Shown: in pieces, positions 1 through 11,700 of the stretch
Layout of the letters: every line of letters starts with the position of its first letter
Numbering within the stretch: position 1 is the first letter of the stretch
Assembly (NCBI RefSeq): GCF_963678635.1
Contig: NC_087068.1
Coordinates: 312,001 to 376,000 of the forward strand
DNA length: 64,000 bases
Origin: Symsagittifera roscoffensis
Taxonomy: Eukaryota > Xenacoelomorpha > Acoela > Convolutidae
Direction: 5' to 3'
Program-made: the position numbers and the translations under genes
Notes under the pieces: model-generated
Told to the model about the DNA's origin: nothing
Seen by the model: only the letters and a program-made list of their open reading frames with translations
Database searches by the model: none

Positions 1-3000
1 TGAAAAAAGTATGATTTCACGTTTTGGTCAAACTGGTTATGCAGGTGTGACTGGATGCTCCAGTTCAGCCTGGTGTTTTTTTTCTTTCAGTTAAGTTCGT
101 TTATTTTCTGCTTAAGTTCGACCCTTCATTTATAGAAGTTTTTGTTTATTTGTTTTGTTCAACCTGGGTTTGCAGGTGTGACTGGATGCTATCTTTTGAT
201 TGTTTTTTAGTTTATTTCGCCCCTTATCTCGTGGAAATTACATCATTTCACGTTTTGGTCCAACCTGGGTATGCAGGTGTCACTGGATGCTACCTCTCAG
301 CGTGATTGAGTATTCTTTTTAGTTTAGTTTGATTGTTTTCTGATTAAGTTCAACCCTCCTTTTATGGAAAGTGTATGACTTTTTTTAAATTGTTCATTGG
401 TATGCAGGTGGGAATGGATGATAATTTCCCTGTGATTCAGCTTGGTTGATTTTTTTTCGGTTAAATGCTCTTGTTCTCTGCTTAAGTTCGACCCATCTTT
501 TTTGACTGGAAGTAGTTATTTTAAGTTCGCTTGGTTTCTGCCTAAATTAGACGCTTCTGAATTATTTCATGTTTGGGTCAATCTGGGTTTGCAGGTGTGA
601 CTGGATGCTAGTTTTCAACCTGGAAGTAGTTTTTATCCAGGAAGAAGTTCTCTCAGGTTGTGCTAAAATTCGAGCCTTCTGTTATTGAAATTGTTTGATT
701 TCTTGCTTTTGTCAACCATGTTATGCAGGTGGGACAAGATGCGAACTTTCAGCGGGATTGAGTTTTATTTTAGTTAAAATCGCTTGTTTTCTGCTTCAAT
801 TCGACTCGCCTTTTATAGATATTGCATGATTTCATGTTCTGGTCAGCCTGGGTATGCAGGTTGACTTGATGTTACGTATCAGCCTGTTTTTCTTTTTCTT
901 TTAGTTAGAATCGCTAGTTATCTGCTTAAGTTTGATCCATCTTTTATAGAAATTGTATTTTTTCTTGTTTGGGGCAAACTTTTTCTGCTGAATTGTAACC
1001 GCTTCTCTTAAGGAAGCTGCTACAGGTTTGACTGGGTTCTACGTTTCAGCCTGATTGTAACTTTTTCCGTTTATTTTCGCTTTTTTTGCTTAAAATCGAC
1101 CCTTATTAAACAAAAGTTGAACGATTTTTTATTTTGGTCAACATGGGTAAGCCGGTGGAACGTTTCATGCAATGTTTCAGCGTGATTTTAATTTTTCCTT
1201 GCTTAATTTTGCTTGTGTTCTGCTTAAGTTCAAGCTTTTTTTGTGGAAACTGTATGATATCTGGTTTTGGTCGACCTGGGTATACAGGTGTCACTAGATG
1301 CTACCTCTCAACGTGATTGAGTTTCTATTTTAGTTTAGTTCGATTGTTTTCTGCTTCAGTTTGACCCTTCTTTCATGAAAATTGTATGATTTCATGTTTT
1401 GGTTGATCTAAGTATGTAGGTTTGATTTAACTCTACGTTTCAGTATGGTTGTAGTTTTCTTTTTGTTCCCTTGTTTTCCCTTTAATTTCAACCCTTCGTT
1501 TAGAGAAAATGGATGATTTTTTGTTCTGGTCATGGGTATGCAGTGGGAATGGATGTTACTTTCAACGTGATTCTACTTTTCTTTTTGTTCCCTTGTTTTC
1601 CCTTTAATTTCAACCCTTCGTTTAGAGAAAATGGATGATTTTTTGTTCTGGTCATGGGTATGCAGTGGGAATGGATGTTACTTTCAACGTGATTCTACTT
1701 TTCTTTTTGTTCCCTTGTTTTCCCTTTAATTTCAACCCTTCGTTTAGAGAAAATGGATGATTTTTTGTTCTGGTCATGGGTATGCAGTGGGAATGGATGT
1801 TACTTTCAACGTGATTCTACTTTTCTTTTTGTTCCCTTGTTTTCCCTTTAATTTCAACCCTTCGTTTAGAGAAAATGGATGATTTTTTGTTCTGGTCATG
1901 GGTATGCAGTGGGAATGGATGTTACTTTCAACGTGATTCTACTTTTCTTTTTGTTCCCTTGTTTTCCCTTTAATTTCAACCCTTCGTTTAGAGAAAATGG
2001 ATGATTTTTTGTTCTGGTCATGGGTATGCAGTGGGAATGGATGTTACTTTCAACGTGATTCTACTTTTCTTTTTGTTCCCTTGTTTTCCCTTTAATTTCA
2101 ACCCTTCGTTTAGAGAAAATGGATGATTTTTTGTTCTGGTCATGGGTATGCAGTGGGAATGGATGTTACTTTCAACGTGATTCTACTTTTCTTTTTGTTC
2201 CCTTGTTTTCCGTTTAATTTCAACCCTTCGTTTAGAGAAAATGGATGATTTTTTGTTCTGGTCATGGGTATGCAGTGGGAATGGATGTTACTTTCAACGT
2301 GATTCTACTTTTCTTTTTGTTCCCTTGTTTTCCCTTTAATTTCAACCCTTCGTTTAGAGAAAATGGATGATTTTTTGTTCTGGTCATGGGTATGCAGTGG
2401 GAATGGATGTTACTTTCAACGTGATTCTACTTTTCTTTTTGTTCCCTTGTTTTCCCTTTAATTTCAACCCTTCGTTTAGAGAAAATGGATGATTTTTTGT
2501 TCTGGTCATGGGTATGCAGTGGGAATGGATGTTACTTTCAACGTGATTCTACTTTTCTTTTTGTTCCCTTGTTTTCCCTTTAATTTCAACCCTTCGTTTA
2601 GAGAAAATGGATGATTTTTTGTTCTGGTCATGGGTATGCAGTGGGAATGGATGTTACTTTCAACGTGATTCTACTTTTCTTTTTGTTCCCTTGTTTTCCC
2701 TTTAATTTCAACCCTTCGTTTAGAGAAAATGGATGATTTTTTGTTCTGGTCATGGGTATGCAGTGGGAATGGATGTTACTTTCAACGTGATTCTACTTTT
2801 CTTTTTGTTCCCTTGTTTTCCCTTTAATTTCAACCCTTCGTTTAGAGAAAATGGATGATTTTTTGTTCTGGTCATGGGTATGCAGTGGGAATGGATGTTA
2901 CTTTCAACGTGATTCTACTTTTCTTTTTGTTCCCTTGTTTTCCCTTTAATTTCAACCCTTCGTTTAGAGAAAATGGATGATTTTTTGTTCTGGTCATGGG

Positions 3001-3260
3001 TATGCAGTGGGAATGGATGTTACTTTCAACGTGATTCTACTTTTCTTTTTGTTTCAAGTTCTCTTGGTTTGTGCTTAAATTTAACGCTTCTTGGAGACAT
3101 TGTATGATTTCATGCTTCGCTTTACATGAGATGGAATGTAGGTGAGACTGAATGCTTGGTTGTAAATTTCTTTGAGTTAGGTGCTCTTGTTTTCTACTTA
3201 AGTTCGACCCATTTTTATGAGAATTATATAATTGATGCTACCTTTTATTCAGCGCGATAT
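1..3260. repeat. Satellite 1: diverged ~115-130-bp tandem repeat
   Basis: Successive units share TTGTTTTCTGCTTAAGTTCG, ACCCTTCTTTTATGG, TTGTATGATTTCATG, GGTCAACCTGGGTATGCAGG and a TGGATGCTACCTTTCAGC block. Outer units are strongly diverged and vary in length; a younger homogeneous block sits inside. It appears to lie in an intron or upstream flank of the Syt14/16-like gene. The left end is cut by the window. Confidence 0.85.
1455..3052. repeat. Homogeneous 122-bp sub-array of satellite 1 (about 13 copies)
   Basis: TTCAACGTGATTCTACTTTT recurs at 1561, 1683, 1805 and so on to 3025, exactly every 122 bp. I see only one substitution inside the block (CCC to CCG at 2212). This indicates very recent amplification of one unit of the older array, or assembly from identical copies. 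There is no coding potential. Confidence 0.92.
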
Positions 3261-4657
3261 CGCTTGATGCTACCTTTCATTTCCATCTTTTTAAGAAAAA
3301 TGAGTGATAACTCTGCCAGTAGCTCAGCTAATTTTTTTGGCAAGTGAAGTAATGCAGTGAAAATTATTAAAAGGAAACTGGGTCTTTTTTGAAGGTTGTT
3401 CAGTAAAACTTTAGATGAAAATCACGGAGAGCTCTTGTAAAGAATCTGCAGGTACTTTCGAAATCTAGCCGCTGTTTATAACGCTTTCTTAGCCATACTG
3501 CTCGTATCATGGCAGAGCCTTGATTTTTTGAATTCCCAGTAAACTCAGGAATGGAATTTATATCGGAAATATTTATAGTGAACCTGGAGGTTACCGACAA
3601 TTCAACATTTTTTCGAAAGCGACAACTAGCTGTATTTAAAAATTTTGATGTTTTTAGACGCTTAGAAGCAACATCACTGTTTGCAGCGTGATTCAGTGAG
3701 TTTTTTTCTGTCGGTTACGTTAACTGGGCTATCAAACAAACTTTTTTTTGGCATATTCTTAGAAATTAGTCAAACATGGGTAAAAAAAATCTGAGTCAGA
3801 AAAAACCTCCTGTTTTAAAAGAGCTCAGAGAGAAACGTCCCTCCATGGTTTTCGATACACAAAGCTATCACTTCTTGAATAATTATTTGAAACAGAACTT
3901 GAGTACTTTATGATGTTATTTTTGGATGTCCGTTTTCATATTTATTTTTATTATGTTTCACTGAATTTTGCATGGGCCTGATCACTTGCAACCTGAGTCT
4001 TTTCGACCGAGGAACTTCTTCAAGAAATGCTGAAATAGCTTGACTTTTGGCATATTACTCTGACCCTGCGAGTTATTTTAAAACAACAATTTTAAAACAA
4101 AAAACTTTAATTTTAAAACAAAAAACTTTAATTTTAAAACAAAAAAGCTCACTGCATATAAGATTATCAAACATGTTCAGTTCTATCTTTAACTATGGAA
4201 TAAAAGGGTCGAGTTTATCCAGAAAATGTCAAAACAGCCACAAACGGAAAAAAAAACACCTTTTCTCAGATTTCTTCAATTTGACCAATGAAGATCTATT
4301 GAACACAATATAAAGCTAGGAAATTCAAAATAACATCTCAACAGTTTAAGTTTGTTTTCAATATTTCCTCTTTTTTTCTTTCTTTTGAAAACTCTTACTT
4401 GTTTGAGTTTTTGTGCTCTGGTAGAGATACCAATGAAAAGCGGAGGTTTAATTTTTCAGCTCAGAGAAGTCTGAAAACAGACCAGAAGGTCTCATGACTA
4501 TCTCCCAGGTTAATGTTTATTGGTTGTAAATGCCGTTCTTATAACAATCACTTCTGAAATACTAGCCTGAAAACAATTCATAATTAGATATTATTGTTTA
4601 CTCGTCTTCCGTGAATAAGAAACATTTAGAAACATCGTTTTTTATGGGCTCAACCTC
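3261..4657. other. AT-rich intron or flank without recognisable gene
   Basis: I see no exon with good splice sites. The stretch at 4083-4146 holds about three copies of a 21-bp unit (TTTTAAAACAAAAAACTTTAA). Short open frames here have no recognisable similarity. Confidence 0.6.
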
Positions 4658-5139
4658 CCCGGGTTGACCTCCATACACCGAAAATGGTTATCATACAATT
4701 CCATACATCAAGTGTATGGAAAAATGTTTGTCATACATTTTTCATACAATTTCTAAAAACGGTTAAAAACTTGCCAAAAAATAAAAGTTCGTTACTTTTG
4801 TTATATCAATTGTGAAAAACATCCAATTTCAGGTTGTTTGCTATGCATTGTAAATGCAAGACCGCCCAACCTTTGGTGTTTTGAGTAACCAAGGTCTTTG
4901 TCCCTTGTGTTAGGTTGCAAACACAACCAAAAACTTTTCAGAAACTAAATTTTGAAAGAAAAAAATCAAAAATTTTTGGTTTATGGAAAAACACCTATCA
5001 TATAATATTCATTTATGGAAAAATCTTTATCATAGAGATTTCATACAATGTTCTGTACGTATGGCATTGTATGGAATTGTATGACAAGAAGTTTTTCATA
5101 AATGGAAATTGTATGATTAGAAATTTTGGTCAACCCGGG
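4658..5139. mobile_element. Small terminal-inverted-repeat (MITE-like) element, copy 1
   Basis: CCCGGGTTGACC at 4658-4669 is mirrored by GGTCAACCCGGG at 5128-5139, and the inner flanks also mirror each other (ATCATACAATTCCAT against GGAAATTGTATGAT). The 482-bp interior is AT-rich with several copies of CATACAATTT-type sequence and no ORF. No clear target duplication is seen. It could be a hairpin-forming repeat rather than a true MITE. Confidence 0.6.
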
Positions 5140-5343
5140 TCTACTGGAAAGTGTTAGTCAACAAAAAGGAATTGTGGGATAGATGATTTTTTTTCATATC
5201 AACCAACTGGGTAGCAGCAGTTTGCTAGAATAGAACGTTTTATAGTTGTAATAGCCCTTGGCTGTCGTAAAATAACACCAATGGGAGGAAGGACCCTGTG
5301 GAAAACTATGGCAACCATCAGAAAAAAGGAGTAGAGTTTGCCC

Positions 5344-5398
5344 CCTCCTCCTCCTCCTCCTCCTCCTCCTCCTCCTCCTCCTCCTCCTCCTCCTCCTC
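5344..5398. repeat. (CCT)n microsatellite
   Basis: About 18 uninterrupted CCT triplets lie about 120 bp upstream of the exon acceptor at 5516. It is pyrimidine-only on the coding strand. It may contribute to the polypyrimidine context but is too far from the AG to be the tract itself. Confidence 0.95.
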
Positions 5399-5516
5399 GA
5401 CACACTGATGCACTTCATATTTATCTATTTATCTTTTTTAATTAACACGATTAATTTCCCTCTGTTGAACGATTGATTTGGAATAGTAATACTTTTATCC
5501 TCATTTGTACTCATAG

Positions 5517-5722
5517 ACACGTCATCCGGCAACGCCTTCCAGTTTCCCCCTGTGACCTCATCTGCTGGCTGGGGTGGGAACAATAAGAGGCAACGACAGC
5601 AGCATCAGATGCCCCCCTTTGTGGAGACACACCCAGTCACGCCCACGTTCACTTCGGGCATCCCTGTGCAGAATAGCCCCCCTGTTCCCCCCTCTCAATT
5701 CAGACCTACAGGGGACGGAAAG
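5517..5722 (+). CDS. Exon 1 in window: Ser/Pro/Gln-rich linker of the Syt14/16-like gene
   Basis: An AG acceptor ends at 5516 and an AAG|GTGAGA donor follows 5722. The frame starts with two leftover bases, then TSSGNAFQFPPVTSSAGWGG, and ends exactly on a Lys codon. It is much more GC-rich than the flanking intron and rich in Pro, Ser and Gln, as expected for the disordered part before the C2 domains. A (CCT)n run sits about 120 bp upstream and an LTR element begins 33 bp downstream. At least one exon upstream must exist because the acceptor phase requires a partial codon. Confidence 0.75.
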
Positions 5723-8700
5723 GTGAGAAAAGCAGACTAGTTTAGCCTTTGATATTGAGTTAGGTTCGAGGTGTAACTCATATAGTAATTTCGGATAGGG
5801 TACACCGTCTGCTCGTCACGCTATCTTATTTTCGGCCGGATAGATTCGTGCAACTTCGTAGTCTAATACCGATCCTAATCTTACTCTTATATCTACTAGT
5901 CTCAGGGTGTTTAACTAGTCTCTGCTAGGCTCAATAGATCTAGAGTATACTGGCTTATTGCGATTGCTAAAGTTCCCTTGGAGAGGTAACTAATTTCGAA
6001 GTTAAATTCAAATCTCTTTGATGCTGAAATTACAAGTAATTTCAGCACTTACAAATAAGTGAATTGTTAGTTAGATGGATCGTGATTGGTTAATATTAAA
6101 CATTTTGTAGAGATAAAATATCCAATGTATAAACAAATAATAATTATAGTTTATATCTGGTTCCACCCATCCGGGGTTTACAGAGTTTTGAATCTTAGAT
6201 CTTCTATCTGTAATGAAGGATGGATGTTGGTCGTTGTTGTTTGACGAGCATTATTTCCTGTTTTGTTCTTGAAGAAGAAAGCTCCAAGAAGCTAGAGTCA
6301 TCGATGGGAAGTTGTTAGTTATCGTTTGACAAAGACTATGACTGTCAATGAAATCAATCTGATTTCAAGTTGGTTTGGTATGATCGTTTGTTCTTGATTG
6401 GTTGTGGAGAACTCTGTTTCGATCTGGTTTGGGAATGGCGTGAAGATCGTGTTTGGAGCCTTGTAACTCAGATCTGTACGTATACTTGAACATCGAGATG
6501 GTCATTGGTCTGATTCAATGAAGTCCTTTTCTGCGAAGTCAAGTCGTACTCTAAATCCTTTATGAGCTGTGATTGTGAGCGGCATGTCAGTTGTATTTAG
6601 CCATCCTGTAGGTTGAGTGTGATGGGTTACGTTAGTCTTTGGATGCTCGTTCTTGTGGTTTTTCGTGATCTATGTACTGCATAATACAATTTACATTTTA
6701 TAAAATTTTGTTAGTTCTCATTTTTTAGTTTTGATTTTGATCAATTGTTTTCGCAAAAGCGTTTTAGTTTTAGTTCAATTATTTTTAAGAGTTACTCACA
6801 CTTGAGTACCTCTTGGCAAAAACAGTGATGTGGTCACAAAGCGTGGATGTAGCACGGTGGGTTAGGCCGGCTATAGAGCATGCTCAGGACGTCCTCTCTG
6901 GTGGGTTAGGCCAGTAAGGGGAGTATGATTTCTTGCTGGTTTTTTTAAGGGATCCTGTTTTGTGTTAACTTTTGTGTTATATTATTTTTTGTTTTCCTTT
7001 TGTTTCGTTGGTTGTGTCCTTTTCTCAAAAATCAAACTGTTTTTGGTTTGGGTTTGTCTTGCGACTTTTTGGTGTTTTATTGTTTCTTTTTTAGACTTGG
7101 TAATAGTCTTCAAAAGAATAATTTATCCAGTTTTAAGCTAGTTTAATCCGGTTTGGGTACCGTGGGTTTTTTTTCTTAGTCATGCTGTTAGTTTATGGTT
7201 TATGATGTTTAGTAAGCTGCGTTGGTTAGTTTGGTTATTATATAATTCCATTCCAACCGGTTTAAAGGAAAAGTGGAAACTTGTTATTGCTTGTTTGAGT
7301 TGTTGTTAGTGCACACTTAAAACTTGAATTCATTATTTTAATCAATTCTTCGTGGGCGAGCTGTGCAATTGTGGATAGAACTTCTGTGCATTTAAACAGG
7401 TTAGTTATAGAAAAGGTTAGTACATTTAAAGTTATAGAAAAGGTTAGTACATTTCATTTGTATGAATTTACTGCTTTTAAGGTGAAATTTTACTGCTTTT
7501 GGGGTTGTAATGTAATTGATTTTCATCGTATTTTAAATTTACTACATTTGGGGGAATAATTTATAAAATAATTTACTAACTTGAATTAACTTTTACTGCA
7601 TCATTTAGTGCTGTTGGTTTAATAGAGTTTGAAGTGGAAAACAGAGTATATATTTTCATTTGTCTTTTCTTGTTTTGAAGGTGATTGTGATGTGAAGGCT
7701 AAAGAGAACACAAATTACTGAATAAAATGGTTAGTTCGATTTTGAATTAGTTAGTTTGAAAATTATTAAATTCATAAATACTTTTAGTCATCTGGGAAAA
7801 AGCCGTGTGGGAAAATGTCGTGAATAGCGTCTGAGGTAGTTAGTAGTTTTGCTAGTATGCGTATTATGTTTTTAGTTTGCAACAGTGGCCAAAGCAATTG
7901 CAGTGCTATGATGGTTTTTAGTTCTTCGGTGCCTACTGCAAATTTATGAGGTGTGTTCTGGATTAGATTATAAATTTCATGATTATATTCAGTATTATGG
8001 GTTAATTCTAAAATGGGTACTTCTATGGGTTGAATATATTCATGCGGAATGATCAGATGTCGGGATTCTTCGTCATTGAAGGTCTTCGTGAGGGGACAAA
8101 AACATACATTTGAGCATTTGAGTGATGGGATCATAATTTTGGTGGATGCCTTGGAATTTAGTATTTTTAATGCAATACGTGAAGTTTAGAAAAAATGGTG
8201 AGCTGTAATTGGAATTAATGAATTGAAATCTGTGGTGGGGTTGGCGTGATGGTGTCTGTAAATGAAAATGATTTTGGATACAGCGATAGTAAGTATAGGT
8301 ATGTGTTTGCTTAGTTCTCAACATGATGTCGTGTGAGCAATGCAAATCGCGTTCTTTTGGTGTCAGGAAGTGAAAACTTAGTGAAAATGTTTGAAATTTT
8401 TTGTGAAATGATTCATATGCTTGGATGTCTGATGGTGCTTCTGAAATAATGTGATCATGCTTTTTATCTAGTATTTTAAGTGTGAATATGTATGATGATT
8501 TAATAAAAAACTTTTCTGTGATTTGTGGATTTGCAAATATATCGTCATCAAGAAATTGGTCTTGATTAGATCTGATGATATTATGATCGTAATATTCAAT
8601 TGAGTAGTCGTTAGCGCGGGGTGCAGTGAATGTTTTTAGTAATTTTTTATATCCTACGTATGTAAATTGTCGTGGAGTGAGTGCTGTGGTTAATCTGAAT

Positions 8701-11700
8701 AATTCGTCTTTATTCCTTTCAATATCAATAGTGCTGTTGTAGATTGGTAGCATGAGGGCATTAGTGAAATTATAATAAGCTGTCCAATGAAGTGTGGGTT
8801 TTAATACATGTTCATCTACAAAATGACGTGGTTCAGGGTTAAATTCAGATTGATTTAGTGTACATTGGGGAAATAAAGGTAGAGTTATTTGAAGAAAATT
8901 CGTAGTATTGGTGCGGTCTGGATGATTGATATATTCTCGGGCGGTTCCGGGTTTCGATGGGATTGGTTGATTGTAGAATTTACGTTTAAAGGTTCTATAA
9001 GCACGTTTAGTACTGTTGGATGATTCTGTGGAAGTGGATGAATGAGCTAATGATGGAATATAATCTGAAGTTGGTGTGGGGGTTGGTGGATTTGATGATG
9101 TTATTGTTGATGATAATTGGTGAAAAATGAAGGTGTGGGGAGATAGCAATTGTTGTTGGAGTGTTATGAAATTATCTAGTTCTTCGGAATGTTGGATATT
9201 ATCAGGGGAGTTGTTGGTGGAGCGTTCATTATTGAATGGGGAGTATGTTGGGGTTACTTGAGAAGGAGTGTAGGGAGATGTATGTTGGCTATGGGATTGT
9301 ATAGGTTGGAAAGGGGGTTTTGAAAAGGTTGTTGAGCTGGTCGGGGTATGTGTAGAAGGGGATGAATCTGAATCGGCGATATTGTCGGGGTTTCAAAATC
9401 AGAATTTTGGAATTGTGAAATTGTTGTATAAGTTGTGACATCTGAGTTTGTGTCAGAATTCATACCGGATGATGTGTTAGCTTGTGGTGAATCAGGTGGC
9501 GGAAAAGCAAAAAGTGGGATAATAGGGAGTGGATTTTGGAGGTTGGCAGGGTGGGAGTTTGATCGGTGGAGTGATCCAACTTGTCTGCTCATCGTGGGCT
9601 ACAAAAAAATGATAATTTTGAGACTGAAAAATGGTGGTATGGGGCTGTTCAATGATTTGTTCGGATGTATTGTCAATTGAAGGTTGTTGTGTCACTATAT
9701 GTTGGATGGGGCTTTGTATGTGGCTGGGTCTTAAGTTTAGGGGGTTTGTGATTTCTAAATTTCGAAAATTTCGTGAGACTAAAAATAATGGGTGATTATT
9801 TGGCAAATTGGGTGCCGTAGGTAATGCATTTGTATCATTATTTGAGTCATCGTATGTGTTGGGATTTGTTGATAGTTTTGTATTGTATTCTTTAATTTGT
9901 GCATCTAGGAGGATTTTATTTATTGATGATGAAAATATTCCAAAAAATCCTGCAAATAATATGCGTGCTACGCTGGCTTGTCTGTTTACTTGTGTATGTA
10001 TTGCTCATGTGTTTTAGATTCCTTCAGAAAAGAAATCCTATAAAAATAAACATTGTGTATAAGATAATCAATCTTTCTAAGATGTAATAATGCCATCCTA
10101 GAAAGGCTAAAACTTCGTTTTTCAAATTTACAAAACTAAAGATATTGATTGGTGATATATCTTTTGGTCGGTATTTTTCACCGTTTAAATATATGTAATC
10201 TCTGATATCTTTAAAATATCCGCTGTAATCTTGTGCGTAAATATCTGAAAATCCTGCTGTTTCTGCAGGTTTTTGTAAATTTTGGTCTGTTGATTGTCGT
10301 TGTATAGTGTCCATTTGTGTTAGTAGTTCTTGAAACTCTTGTGTTCTAATGTGATGTTGTATATCGGATTTAGAATATATACCGATTGATTGTAAATCAA
10401 TATTTGGGTTGCGAGCAATAGCTCGAATGCTTTCTGATGAAAACTTTTTTAGTGGCTGCATGAGTGTAGGGTATGGTGCAAGTAGATAGTATTTATCTTC
10501 GTCAGGGTTTAATTGTACGACGTTGTGGCTATTTTCTGATCCACATGGGACTGCGTTATCCCAAAAATATGTTCGTCTTGAAAGTGTATCAACAAAATGT
10601 ACTTTATTTTTGTAGAATATGGGGATTCTTCGAAAACATATAGTGGTGATACTTTTTTGGTGCAAGTTTAAAAACATAAAATGTTTCCTTCAAAGTCAAG
10701 GAAATTTGATCAATTTCCGGATAACAAGAATCCTGTGTATGGTATTTTAAGTACTGCTAATGCGAGTGACTGTAGAATTTGTGTTCTTTCTAATTCGCAT
10801 AGTTGATGGAGTGTTACTAATTCAGAAAGTGACATTTCTTGGAAAATTCTACTAATTGTGTAGTCTAATTTCATATCTAAGTGAATTTCATAATGTATTG
10901 CGCTAAAATAGGTATTGTTCATTAATGATAGTTCTTGTAAACGAGTGCTTTCACTGTCCTATTGTTCTAGTCTTCCACCAGGATTTGCTGCGTTTTTGCG
11001 GAGGTTCACTGGGATGTATGATGTATCTTCGTATATTAGGTGATGTGTTGCATAGCGGTCAAATTTTCTTTTTCCGGTGATCATGTCGAAACCTTCGTCG
11101 TATTCAACAAGTATTTCGGAGTATTGTGTTTTGTAGAGTGGGTTTTTGTATTTACATGCAAATTCTGTTTCGTGAAATATTTGAAAACGTGTCAATTTAT
11201 TTTCTATATAACGGATGTTTCTAAAATTAGTACTTAGTCTTTCAATTGGGTTTACTTTTTCAAATGGTATTGATTCAATAAAATATTTTTGGTGAAATTT
11301 AATCATTCTAGCGTGTATTTTTACAACTTGGAAAACTGTGCAGGTTTCTTCAGGAAACCATAATATGGTTGCTTGTGTGCGTGTTGTAGGATCATAATAT
11401 CCTTGATAATTTTTGCAAGGAAGTCTAATGCCTTGGTAGAGTATCGTGTCGTCTTTTAAATCTCGTGTTAGTTGTACTTTTTCAAGTTGTATTTTCCAAT
11501 CAAAAAACATTATTTCTTGATATCTTTTATTTTTTGTATCTGCTTTGCAGTTTGAGGGATCATTGATACCTATGTGTGGCATCCAGTGTTTATCATGTAG
11601 ATCATATGTCAGTCTTCCGTGTGTTCCATGAAAGGGGAAATTTCTGTTTAGTCTAATGTGACCCTGGTGTTTTTCAAGTTCTGCTTGATGTGCTGAGTCT

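Noticed and set aside
1-3050. Splice-donor-like GCAGGTGTGA in satellite 1 units as a second exon-derived array
   Set aside because: The units show no open coding frame or adjoining exon, and their similarity is to an inverted-repeat element instead.
5194-5418. Minus-strand poly-Arg and poly-Gly frames
   Set aside because: Artefacts of the (CCT)n microsatellite.
9435-10087. Plus-strand frames opposite the 3' ORFs
   Set aside because: They are shadows of minus-strand coding sequence in the LTR element.
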